Source: Rallus limicola
Taxonomy: Eukaryota; Chordata; Aves; Gruiformes; Rallidae
Assembly (NCBI GenBank): GCA_022605955.1
Contig: JAKCOZ010000014.1
Coordinates: 17,180,001 to 17,244,000 of the forward strand
Length of the DNA stretch: 64,000 bases
Direction of reading: 5' to 3'
Below are positions 11,957-24,130 of the stretch, one piece after another. Positions within the stretch are counted from its first letter, which is position 1; each line of letters opens with the position of its first letter. A program made the translations under genes and the position numbers. The notes beneath the pieces are model-generated. The model searched no databases. It was not told the DNA's origin and was given only the letters and a program-made list of their open reading frames with translations.

Positions 11957-14900
11957 AGTTCATACCTTGCACAGGAATGCCCAACCTCTTAAAACTTTCA
12001 CAAAATCTCATCAAAAATACACTAGAGGCTGAGGGAAAAAAGAGACACCATTCCCTGACTTCTGTGGGCTGTGGTCCTATCCCCTAGTGATACCTCCTCA
12101 GGTTTGACAACCAGTTCTTTGCACCACTTATGATCTACCCCTTAACAGCTAGGTCTAAACCACCTGGAAACACTCGAATTTAGCATAAAGCTGAACTTCT
12201 AAGAGAGTGACAGTGGTATCAGGGTAAGGCTAGGAGACAGCAGACCCTGTCCAACCACCAGCTAGTGTTTGGGGTTGGGTGAATCCCTCCATTTCCCCTT
12301 CAGGGCCCACACCTCTATGCAGGTCTCCCCTGGATCCATCCTCCCCTTCCTAGTCCCTCAAGCTCTCAGCTCAGGAAGCTGCAGAGTTCAGCAGCATCTT
12401 GTCTCTTGCCTCAAGCACAACGCAGCTGCGTGTCTTCTCAAACAGTAATCAAAGGTGATGTTAATTCTTAAAGATCATCCACTGCTGCGTGCATGTGGTT
12501 TTAAAAATACTGTATGGTATTTGCAGTAAAGGACAGGCTAACTGTGTATTGCAACACAATTTAAATCACTGTCTTCACACATTCCTTTAGCTGCCAGGCT
12601 GGAAAATGCCAAAGCTCAAAAGGTTATTAGGTGATTGTTTATGACAATAGGAGTGTGAAAGTTTGCAGTCACGATAACATATTCAACTTAAAAGAGAAGA
12701 AAATTGAAGACTTGATTAAAAAAAAAAACCTTACACACAAAAGCTCTGTCCCTTTATGCATCTGACAAAGGAGCTTTCATCCCTCCTTTCCGACTCCCTC
12801 ATAAAAAAATTAATCTCAACATACAATAAAGAATAAGAGGAACAGAAAAATTAATTTAATGGATTTTTCTACATGCATTATGCAAAGCAATTTTTAGCCT
12901 AGAAAGAGGTACTGCAGTTTACCTAAATTGACTCTTAAGGATATTTTACTTAGAATGAATGTTTAATAGATGTTAGCTCAGTTGAAGTAAAGAGCTCATG
13001 GAAGAGAAATAGCTCTAAACGTCTTCCTAAACAGTCATTTTTCCACAGATGCTTTTACATGGGACAAAAGTATACCTGCACTACTGAAATATCACAAGGA
13101 ACTGTTTCTTCCTGTCACTGAATTTGACTAGAAATTAGTTTTGGGATCAAGCTTCTGCTATATACACAAAATATTGCTCAAATGCTTTTTAGGGGAAATG
13201 TGTATTAATTTTGTGCTGGACTGGAAGTCCAAAGATCCCTCTTCTGGTGTCTCACTGTTGTAGATCCCTAATGTGGTTGCAGACAAATTACATGACCCTG
13301 CAGTCCCACAGTTCTCAGTGAGTAGAGCTAGAGTAGCACTACTATTCCTCTTTACCCAGGATCTGAAAAAGCACAGCAACAATGTTTATGACTCATTCAT
13401 CAAGGCACAGAGGAGCAACACTATTCAAGGTTTGTAAGAATTCATAGGCTGGTTACATAGAGACTTCAAAGGCAGTTTTTAATCTTTCCTTCCTAGTCTT
13501 GCTGCTTCAACATTTCATATTGCCTCTTCCCCCCAGAGGATTAAAACCTGCTCCCAAAAACACACCTCAGGTAAGGACTGTGACAAGGAGTGAAGGCAGA
13601 TCCGTCACCCTATATTGCTACCCATCCCTCAACACCCAAGCCCTACTTCCCCTAGAAAACCCTGCTCAGTCCCTACAGGAACAGGGGCAGAAAAAACCCA
13701 GAGTCACCACTTTCCTCAACAGCTGCTAGTAGTACCCTATGTGATAGCAATACAGTTTGGAGTTTCCAGTCAAATTGAATTAGATGGGGGCAGAATTAGA
13801 AAAAAAATGTTTATTAGGAAAAACAATCCCAAAACCTCAGTGTCAGTCTCTGTTACACCAAGGTATTTGTGATTTCCACTCACTTTGCTAAGTACTTTCA
13901 ATGAAAAATTGAATGACCATCTACAGCCCCTTCTTTAGCCCAAAGGACATTGGCCCCAAATGCGAGATTCAAGTCCTTCCTCTAACTAAGAAGATACAAA
14001 GGGTTTCCTCTCTCTTTCCAAACATTACTACTATTAATGCAGCTTACTGATGCTGCCTTGGTCACTCCCACAGACAGTGTGCCCTGCAAGGGATGTACTC
14101 CAATACAATATGAAGCCAGACTGAAGCCAGAAGCACTGTACATCTTATCACAGCTGGCTGAGCAGGTAAACCAGACTGTTCTCCCGTGCTCTGCCCAAAC
14201 TTCAGTACAAACATTTTGCTGAGAAAAGGAAAGTTTCAATCTACCCACAGAAAGTACTCTAACCACTGGCCTGTGCCCCAAAGGACCAGCAATTCTTGAT
14301 GTTGGTTTGTTTTTTTTTTTTCCAGTGACACCTACATGTTCTGCTGCCATGAGAATTATTTCAGATGATAACAAAATTTTGTTTTAAGGGGATGATTTAC
14401 CCAGCCAAATATTGAAGAAAAAAAATATTTCTTTTTTCTTTCAAAATGAAAACCAAAGTTAATGTTTGTACCTGAGCAAAACAAACAAGCATTTGTAGTT
14501 ACTTGGTTCAGTGGCCAAGCAAACTATTTACCCAATCCTGCAAGCAAAGACAAATGTTTCCTGGTGCATGAAAGCCAGAACGCAAATCTACTTCAATCCA
14601 GGTCAATGGATTAGAAGTATAATTCTTGAATTAGAAAAATAAGAGTTATTATATAAATCTGAGAAATTAGAAATATTTTTTCCATTTTAATAATGATTAA
14701 AGAGAATCATAAAGCCCCTAAATACTACTTTATAATATAGTAGCAATAAGAGTTCAGTACAACCCAGAGCTATATAACGAGGACTAAAACCCAATCCTTT
14801 TTCTCTCTGATTAAAATACTAATATACTCACTTGAAAATCAGTCATTTGCCTAGAACAAAGGAAATATTAGCTTTTCAGATATTTGCACAATTTTAAGTG

Positions 14901-17900
14901 CTTATAACTTGTATATTAATCACCACTGCTAACAAGAAATCAAGAAGACAATTCCGTGTCTAATGTTCAAATATGAAACAGTTTGGTTTCTTTATTAGTT
15001 TTCTACCCAGCTCAGTGTTGTCTGATGCTTTGTGACCATTTTTATGATGGAAAAGCCCCAATAAACTCCACGAACCGGGCCCCTACAGATGCCATAATTC
15101 GATACTGAGTTAGGTACCTGGTCTTTGAAGAAATAAGTAGAAACTAATAGAGCTTATGGCTCACAAGTTATACTTAGAGACATTTTATCCTAGAACAGTT
15201 CAGAAAGGCAGACAAGTCACAAGCCAGCTGCACTTTCAGAGTCAAATCCCCAAACTGTGTGTTATGTAATAAACTCCCAGAGAAAACACATACAAGAAAA
15301 TGCTGTTTTCTGTCTCACTTTCCATTTTCAAAGCATTCCATATGCATTAAATACTTCTACCCCTACTTAAGTAGGGAGTAAGACTTAATGAATAAAATTC
15401 TCTTTGCATCTTTGCCTTCATGAGAACACAGAGCAGGGCTAATGCTAAAAATGAAAAATCCTTGGTACTGACAAAAATGCTGTCAGCAGTGGAACAAGAA
15501 CTGTGACCTAGTCTCTTGTTTCCTGGAGATCATTTGGCTTAATTTTTAAGCATCCTTGCAACAAGAAAGTGCTCTGATCATCTCCTTTCTACTAATTAGG
15601 CAAGGAAAAATTACCATATCAATGCCTGTAGACCTCACAGCCTTTCTTTGTGTACCCTTAATACCTGGGAGGCGACTAGTGACGCACAGACAGGGCCAAA
15701 TGACAGCTGGAGAAACCTATGTTGCTAAATAATACTCATGCTTAAAACATATTTAATCTTTTCTGAGGTCAGAGTGCATCTTTTGAAGCATACATGGTTG
15801 CTTGCAAGCATGAAATATGATGCTGCAAACTATTTAGAACAGGTATGGCCAGCCTTCCTAGTCCTAAGAGCACACCCCAGCATCCTCATATAGCTTCAAG
15901 ACAGTTACCCAAGACACTTAAAAGAGAAACTCCAAAGATCATTCAACAGGGAAAGGATGAGAAGAGCTCTCATGAATCATACCTTAGTAACATGAGGGAT
16001 TTCAGTGAGGGAACTGCCACAAGGGGCCCTATCAGACACTCACCATCTATGTAAGTCCAAATGTACAGACAAATGTACAAAATGTATTTTCCTCCAAGAT
16101 GCTCAGCAGCTCCATCCATCTCCACCCTTACCAACACCTCTCAGCTTCTCTGCTCCAAATCTTCTCTTGCTAACAGGTCACTCTGCAGCAGGCATCCTGA
16201 CAACCCACTCTCCATGGCAGATTTTGAACCGAACAAACCAAGTGAAGCTACCTTCCTCTTTACAAGGCTCACGAGATTTTCTTTTTTTATACTGACAGCT
16301 AACACATTACCTTTTCCACACTGGTCAGTCAGCTACTGTATTTTCTTCCCAGCACATGGCTATTAAGAACATTTAACACCAATCCTTCACTTGGGAGTAA
16401 GCTTTCAGTTACACACTAATTCCGCCTCTACTGTGATGGATGAGCGAGTTGAACTTCTACCTTACTGTACAACTGCAATTCCACTTGGTATTTCCATCTC
16501 CTTATGGTACCCATACTCAGTATTTAAAAAAAAATTAAAATATCACAGAATCCACATACTACAGAGTTTCTTTGCTACCAGAACCAGGAATAGGTTACGT
16601 CAGAATCAGTTCACAGAAACTGAATTTGTGGCCTAACTTACATCATCACTAAACCAAGGCAACCACAATCAATAAGATACTATGTTCAACCAAAGTTTCT
16701 TAGCAACAGCTGCATGAAAAGCATTAGGGCTACTCTCCATTTTCTCATGTCTTTCAGAAACCACTTCTGCAGATCTCACGCATTCTGCTGGCAACCTATT
16801 CGGTGGTAATTTGTGAACTTTGCTTGAGTGCAGCTCTTATTTTGTCAGTGAAGTTAAGGAGATCAGCCACACTGCAAGCCTCGATTCTCTTGATCTACAG
16901 GAGAAACGGACCATTTCAAATTGCTCAAAACCTCAACATTCTCTCTTTGCTATTTCGTTTGACTCCAATTTAGCTTCTCGTTGTGGACATAGAGCTGCAG
17001 CCTTTGAAAAAATTAGTGTCTGACAAGTCGTGCATGGTCACTGGGAAATGGATACAACAGCATGAAAGAATTATTCACCTGCTAAATGAGTTCTTAAACA
17101 TAACTACTTCCACAATAAAAAGCCACCAAGATGTAAGTGCATATAAGTAAATTAACTCTGGGTACTCATTAAAGAGAGTGATTATACAGTAGCTATTGGC
17201 CCACAGCAAAATGCATTACATCTAGGAAGGTAATAAAATTCAAGTCATGTAAAAATCAGCTTTTTGACAATTATGATCCTAGATGCCTTCAGAATACATT
17301 TGGTTTCATCATCATCCCTTGTAAAAGTCATGCCTCATCTCATACTTACTCAGAACAGATCAGGTTCTAGACTTTAAGATTATGTAGGTAATTAATTCTT
17401 AAGACTATTTACGTAATAAAACTATCAGGACCAGATTTCTTTCATTAAAAGGCCAAACTTAGCTTAATAGCATAGGAAAGGAAACCAATACACTAACGTC
17501 ACTAATAGTAAATCGTAGAAATTAAAGATTCATTTAAGGCAGGAAACAAGCATTTGACTGTGAAACTACATTATGTAAAAACTAATTAAGCTTTGGTTCA
17601 AACCAAACCTATTTCCATTGCAAACTAGGATAGTTAATTTTACAAACTCCCCTACTCAACGTTCTGTAGAATCACTGCTAACCTTCAAATATGCCTCTGA
17701 GGAGTCAACTCCAGAAAATTTCAAGGATGTTTCCTCAAAAAAAAAAGGTATTATTGAACTTAAAAACAACTGGTCTGTAATATTATTTACTTTTTAAACA
17801 TTAGATGGCAAATCCATCTACTTAGGCAGCAAATCCAACCCAGAATTGTGTAAAGACCTGGAGAGAATACCACTGCAAAAAAACTGCAACTGAATGCAAG

Positions 17901-20004
17901 AAGCATTACAAGTTGTTGTTCTGCTACAGCAGGAAGATCACAAATGGAAGAAAGGCCTTCCTCTGCATCACATTCTGATAAAAATGAGGATTTCAGGAAG
18001 TACACTGCCCTGTCATCCATTCAGTTGAGTGTTTCCAAAAAATAACCTAGCAGAAATCGACCTGTATAGACTGCTGAAATTTAATGGCTCTCAAACTGAA
18101 TGTGTCACACACAAAAGCACCCCATAACCAAAATAAAACAAACCACACACCAAAGATCACACAAACACCACCACTCTGGTATGTAAAATAATACTTAATA
18201 ATCCACTTATATTTTACTGGAGTAGTTAGAAGATGACTGATGTGCCAGTCACTGTGACCATACCTGATGAAGGCTTATGCCAGTGTAAGCTGGAGCTTTA
18301 AGTGACATCTCTTAGATGAAGATACCACAGCCTCTGTCCCTAATCATAAGTAGAAGAGGGAAGTCACTCAACACATTTTACGTTATCTCTAGCAGCACAA
18401 GGGGGCTAGCACTTTCCAAAGGTGTCAGACCAATACTTGCACAGAATAACAACTCACAGGGGTCACTTTTCTCATAATAAATATCTAAACTGCAACAGCA
18501 AAAAGATCAAAGACAGATGAAAAATTTGTTACATTACCTGTTGCACACCACCAGAAATCTTAGTTCAAGGAAAAAAACACCAAAAAAACCCCCAATCCTA
18601 TATTCTTCTCACAATTTAACCCTTGTGTTTTTACTCCAGAGACATGTTGTCTTCCTTGACGTGCTGCACAGCAATCAACAATTTAAGAAAGCTATATAGC
18701 CTGTATAGAAAGGATCACAAATACTTGAAAGTCTGTTTTCTGGAAAACTTTACAAAAATCACAAATGGCCCATAAAACTGAATTAACTATCTCTCAAAAA
18801 CTCAGGGTAGACACTCTTTGTTTTTAAAGCTTTCAGATGATTGCAATTTCACTTCAAAAGTTTTCTCCAGTTAACACCACTGTGTCAGTGAGAAAGTTTT
18901 CCCCAGCATTTGATTTTTCCACAAATAACAAACATTCCAAGTCTCTAAACTTAAAACACCACAAAGTTCCTACCCTGACAGTGTTTCTTGACATTCAAAA
19001 TGTAAATAATTCCAGCACCAGTGAAAGCAAAGTAAGCTTTGCATTTCACAAGAGTCAAAAATTCACCATCTGATTTTTCATTAAAATCCACTTGTAACTT
19101 CTGATCCTTCTGCCTCTGTGGAACTACCAAGGGTATCTTCTCTTTTCATAAAACCTGTTCATAAAACCTTATTTTTCCTTCTCTCCAATCTAACCTACTG
19201 TACCACCCTTCCCTAACTATCAAATAGTATATATTTTAGCAGACCTGTGTACTGGTTCTCACCCTCAATTGCTCCTTTACAGCTTTCATCACCATCTTCA
19301 GCTTTGCTTTCCTCTCTTTCTTTCAATGGCTTTTGTGTCATTTTAGAGGAAAAAAAAGAGAAGTTTTCTTTACCATAAGCAATCCATATCAGCACCACTT
19401 GTCACTGTCCGAGACCAGGCAAAGAGCCAATTTTAAGCCACATTAGTGTCAGAAATACATAAAGACACTAATGGGTAAAGGTCCATCACAGAGAAGGCTT
19501 AAGTTACAAGGTTTCTCCTGCAGGCATCCAGTTATTTTGAAAGTAGTTCAAATAACCTTGTGGTTACTACTCACTGTGCGTCCTCCTGAGGGAATGAGCA
19601 CAGCATAGCTCATACTGATTTCACACCTCAGCTTTGTGTGAATCCTCCAAGGGGTTCAGCTGTCTGCAATCCAAGACCTAGTTTTGACACAGCAGAACTG
19701 CATAACCTTGGATGAAACTTCTCAGGAAACTACCAGCTTACACGAAAGCTGTGTGACAAGTGTTAGACTACAACCGTGATAGAAGAGGAAGAGAAATTTG
19801 CAGTTTGACATAAGAGCCTTGAAACATAGGTTAATAGTTCAAAGACTCAAGAGAAAAGAAAACCCCATGATGAATTATGAAAACCTATAGTGGAAAAAAA
19901 AAAACCCAACCCCGGGGACTCAGAATACAGCAGCTCAACAACACAGAATTCAGTTCGCCCAAGAAACAGAAGTCAACCTTCCTCAGCACTGATGAGTGCC
20001 AGGC
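11957..20004. other. non-coding stretch, no gene recognised
   Basis: About 8 kb with only short open frames (130 codons or fewer), none recognisable. A good-looking plus-strand acceptor (T-rich tract then CCAG at 14322-14325) is followed by frames that all stop quickly and by no donor, so no exon is called. The remainder is AT-rich unique-looking DNA with scattered short A and T runs. Confidence 0.5.
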
Positions 20005-20524
20005 CAGCATGGGTGAGGTTACACCTGGAATACCATGTCCAGTTCTGAGCTTCTAGGTAAAAAAGGAACGTGGACATACTGGAAAGAATCCACCAAAGGG
20101 ACGGAAGGACTGTAGCACCTCATGTGAAAGGAAAGGCTGAGAGAGCTGGGACTGTTCAGCATGGAGAAGAAAAGGCTCCAAGAAGATTTTATCAACGCAT
20201 ATAGATACCCGAAAGGAGCGTGCAAAGAGGACAGACTCTTTCCAATAGTGCCCAGTGACAGGACCAGAGATGATGGCCACCAACTGAAACACAGGAGGTT
20301 CCCTCTGAACATCAGGAAACACTTTTTCACTGTAAAGGTGACCAAGCACTGGCACAGGTTGCACAGGGGAGTTGTTGAGTCTTCCCCCCTTAGAGATACT
20401 CAGAAACCAACTAGACAGAGCTCTGGACAACTAGCTCTAGGCAGCCCTGCTTGAGCAGAGGAGTTGGATTAAATGACCTCTAGAGGTCCCTGCCACCTTC
20501 AACCATGTTATGGTTCTGTGAAAC
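20005..20524 (+). mobile_element. CR1 LINE 3' fragment
   Basis: The copy begins with GGTGAGGTTACACCTGGAAT, the CR1 segment encoding the end of the RT/C-terminal region. It continues through the AGAGAGCTGGGACTGTTCAG and GGAGAAGAAAAGGCTC words and the CACAGGAGGTTCCCTCTGAA word. It ends with a tail of the GATTAAATGACCTCTAGAGG, GTTCTGTGA type. A frame at 20161-20454 still reads NIRKHFFTVKVTKHWHRLHR, the C-terminal CR1 ORF2 signature. The final octamer repeat is degenerate. It is 5'-truncated and dead. Confidence 0.93.
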
Positions 20525-23391
20525 AGGTATATGGTGGGATGTCAATGTTTTGCCTGCTTGCTCACTAATCCTAGTTATCTACCATGCATCTCGATCAATA
20601 AAGACATGGTTTGAAGTTACATGTATCTTGCTTTTGTAGTCTTTTTGTGCACAGTAAAAGGTAAACCAAGAAAGATCATTCCAGCTAAATGCATTACTTT
20701 TCCCATGGGGGCAGTTAACAGAATCTGACAGGATCTATGCTGCTGACCAAGGACACTAAATAATTCTTAAGATTCTACTCTTATGAATGTACTGATGAAG
20801 TTAGAAACTCTTTGTTCATAATAAGTCCCTACAAACTAGACAAAACTTAGATATAACTTGTGCAAAAACGGGAATATCATCTTTTACCAGTCTATAGAAA
20901 ACATTTAGGAATTAATCATCTAAAGACTACTTCAACCAAATTATCCTTACAATTGATTTCATTCAAAAGCACAGTTACATTTATTTTTCAAAGTGTTTTG
21001 AGTTGATGGGGAAGTATTACATCGGCTTATTCAGGTCTACCTTGTGGTATCTCTTCTTTAGGCCCATAGTTGAACATAATTCACCTATAAACAAGACCAA
21101 AAAAACTCCACCTATTTTCTTGCATGATCAGTCACATTCATATCATTCTTAGCACTTATAACAATTACAGAAGCGAGACAGTATTTAATTAAATACCAAG
21201 GGATAATCTCAAACATTTATTTAACCATTTTCTATGCCTTTTTTTTGTACATACTTTGTTCCAAATCAGCCATTCATTACCAATAACCGTTCAGAGAAAT
21301 GAGATTTTAGTCTCTTCTTTGCAATTGTAAGCTACAGCTGACATTTTAAACTGCTGATACAAACCCATATGACAAATATTTATTTTGAAGCTTCATCTTG
21401 TAGCCCTTCAACAGAAATACACTCAAGGTATCTGAGCTTGCAAAGAAAAAAATCAATTTTCAAATATAGTTCACTGGCTTCCCCAGTTCATACTACCTTA
21501 TAGCCCTTCTTCCTTCTGGAAGATTAGATTGTGATGGATATGAAGACAAACTGACACTGTCATTTTTCTTATAAGTTACATAGGAGCTTTCATGAAATCA
21601 AATCAAAGCTGACAAATATTTATTTGGAACCTCTATCAACATTTGCATGGTTAATAATGAGAAGCAAAAATAAGATTAAAGTTACTCAAGCAGCATTTAA
21701 TTTACATGAAAAGACAAAATAGCTTTTCCTGAATTCTGAGAAAAATTACCCATGCTTTTAAAGTTTCTGCTTGCTTTTTCTGTGCTTGTCAATGGCAGCT
21801 CCCACTCCTATCAGTCCCAACACACGGGGGCTGATGTTGTATTACATATATCTACTTAACAACTGGGCTCTACTTAAACCACTCTGACAGGCTAGTCCAA
21901 CTTTCTATTTCTCCTTCCCTTATATCTTCTCCCCTTAATCTGTACACTAATTCCATACAAATAATTACATACATTTTTTCCTACCCCCTCTCTTCTCTCA
22001 TCACTATGCAAACTGGCACCCATCCAGCCAAAGGTCTGGCGAGATCTCCAAGTCATTCTCAATCTCTCTCAGTGAACCTTAATGATCCCATAAAACTTTC
22101 ACTGTAAATTAACAGCCAAGTAAAAGCATCTGCTTATATCTGTTACCAACACATGATGTACCACAGCAACATTTGCACAAGGAGTATACAAATAATGAGC
22201 AACTCCAACTCACAAATGCAACGGTAACAGCAGCAGCGATTAACATAAAACCAAATAAGAAACAGCTGTCAACATTACTTAGCATACTGTTAGCAGTCAT
22301 TTGTCCACATTTCCAAAGATCTCACTGGCACTGATATCAAAGTACCAGTCACTTACAGCCCTTACACAGAGGTACAGATATTTTGTTACTGGAGATATTT
22401 CACAAGAATTTTTTTTCAATTCAGCAAGTCAATTCTGCGTGTATCCAAATATCTAGTTGTTTTTTTTGACAGAATCCTTCTAGGTAACAACTAACATTTA
22501 AAATCCCAGCCCTTCACATCGTGTTGAGCCACAGGGACAAGCACTACTAAAGACAACAATCTGGAAAATACAGTGTGAGATGAAAAACTCCCTTCGTTAA
22601 ACAGACAATCAAAAAGAGAGTTAGAAATTAATTCCAAATGCCACTTGTGTCCAAGATGTACCCCATAGCAAAATGATCGGCTTTTGCCACATGTGAGAAG
22701 CATGTTTCACCCTCTCCAGATATACAGCCAATGTCAGCCTTGCTTCCTGGCTCCTGACAATCCATGTAACATTTAGTGATCAACTCACACTGAATAATTT
22801 ATTGGAGGAAATGACAGCAGGCAGTAGATTAGGAAAGCATGGATTAACTGCACAAGTATTATTCCAGAGCACTTCCACAGCTCGTAGTTCTTTCCACAAA
22901 GAAACCCTTTCTTGCCTGGGGTATGCCTGCTTTCCATTTAACCGCTGTTCAACTAAAAGGAATCTTATTTCATACTATGTCAACTCTCCCTAACAGCTAT
23001 GTAGAGGCTTTGCTGACCCATGAATGGCACTAAACAAATTAAACGCTGCAGGCGCTCCCACTGTGTCAATCATGCACTTATTGCAAATAAAAGAGGAGTA
23101 AGTTACATGGGCAGCTAGTCAGGAATCGCCGTTCTGGCCAAGGACCCTGGAGCACCCCCATCCTGAGATGCTTCCTGCACTGCCTTCAGTCAGGCTCTCA
23201 AAGGAGCTGGCAGCCCTTTCATCATTTGCAGCTTTGAAGAGCCTGGGCTGCCAAAGTAGGAAAGGTGTGGTAAGATGATGTCAGGGGGGCAACAATCTAA
23301 GGAAGAAGAAACTCCTCCCTCCCAGCCAGACAAGCTCCTGTAAAATAACCACTCATAGAAGTGAGGGACTTGGCTGTAGACGGACTTCTGC
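20525..23391. other. non-coding stretch, no gene recognised
   Basis: AT-rich sequence up to the first CpG island; no coding frame, repeat family or RNA gene could be recognised. CpG density begins to rise only after about 23400. Confidence 0.5.
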
Positions 23392-23398
23392 TATATAA
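23392..23398 (+). promoter_or_regulatory. TATA box at CpG island edge
   Basis: TATATAA lies inside GCTATATAAGC, directly at the left border of the CpG island. If used on the plus strand, it would place a transcription start at about 23420-23430, inside the island. Pyrimidine-rich CTCCTCCCTCCCAGCC lies about 75 bp upstream. The surrounding word is nearly palindromic, so use on the minus strand cannot be excluded, but the plus-strand match is the better one. No coding exon is identified downstream. Confidence 0.5.
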
Positions 23399-23399
23399 G

Positions 23400-24130
23400 C
23401 AGCATGTTCCATGCCCCACGCCCCACTCCTAGCAGCTCACCCACCAAGGCAGAGGGCCCACTCCCCACGGGAGCCAGCCAGGGCGATCAGCCACCCACTC
23501 CCCAGCGCCCTGCAAACACCACACTGCTCCGCGCTGGGCATGTGAGGCAAAACCCAACCAAACACAACTTGGAAGCAGATCGCTCGGGCCGCGTCACGCC
23601 CGCGCGAGCCACCCGCGCTGCCTCACTTCCCTCGCGGCCGGCCGTGCGCTAAGGCCGGCGTAAGGCAGCTCCGCCACTGAGAACAGGGCAGCGCCCGGGC
23701 AGGTGATGATTTACAACGAACCGGGCAAACTGGGATCCGTTTTCCCCGCTCCGCGAAGCGGCCGGGATGGCCCAAGGGGAGAAGGGGGGCACCGGGTGCC
23801 CCTCGCCGGCATCCCCGCCGCCGCGCTCCGCCGGTCCTCCGGCGCCCCCTGGCGGCTCCGCCTGGCTACCGGAGGAGAAGGGGGACACCCCGGCCGTCGC
23901 GTCGCGGCTCCCCCCCTCCCCGCCAGCCCCGCCGACGCCCTACCGCTCCCTCCCCGCAGCATCTCTGCTGCCCTCGGAGGTCTTGGGTACGGTAAAGCAA
24001 TTAAGAGGTCGGCCGGCTGGGGAAGGGGAGGGCGGGGGGAGCTCAGTACCGGGGCAGCGCGTCCCCGCGGGCTGCCATATTTAGCACCGGCCCCGTTTAA
24101 CAAATCAGCGGCACAGGCTGCCACAGAAGC
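23400..24130. promoter_or_regulatory. CpG island 1, candidate promoter
   Basis: An abrupt change from AT-rich DNA to dense CpG, most intense at 23580-24070, dropping off by about 24130. Unmethylated CpG islands normally mark promoters of vertebrate genes. Inside are a CTCF-like site (23842-23855), many GC-rich words, a CArG-like CCATATTTAG at 24075-24084 (one mismatch) and possible plus-strand donors at 23701 (CAG then GTGATG) and near 23993 (ACG then GTAAAG). Both strands carry long open frames here, but this follows from scarce stop codons at high GC and no product is recognisable. It could be an alternative promoter of the same gene as the larger island. Confidence 0.75.
23842..23855 (-). 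promoter_or_regulatory. CTCF-like binding site
   Basis: On the minus strand this reads CCGCCAGGGGGCGC, which fits every position of the commonly used core CCASYAGRKGGCRS except the third, where G replaces A. CTCF binds such sites at insulators, loop anchors and promoters. It sits in the centre of CpG island 1. A second, same-orientation site lies in island 2. Confidence 0.6.

Noticed and set aside
14305..14395. Strong splice acceptor (T-rich tract then CCAG) on the plus strand
   Set aside because: All three following frames stop within about 70 bases and no donor is nearby; the tract looks like a chance T run.
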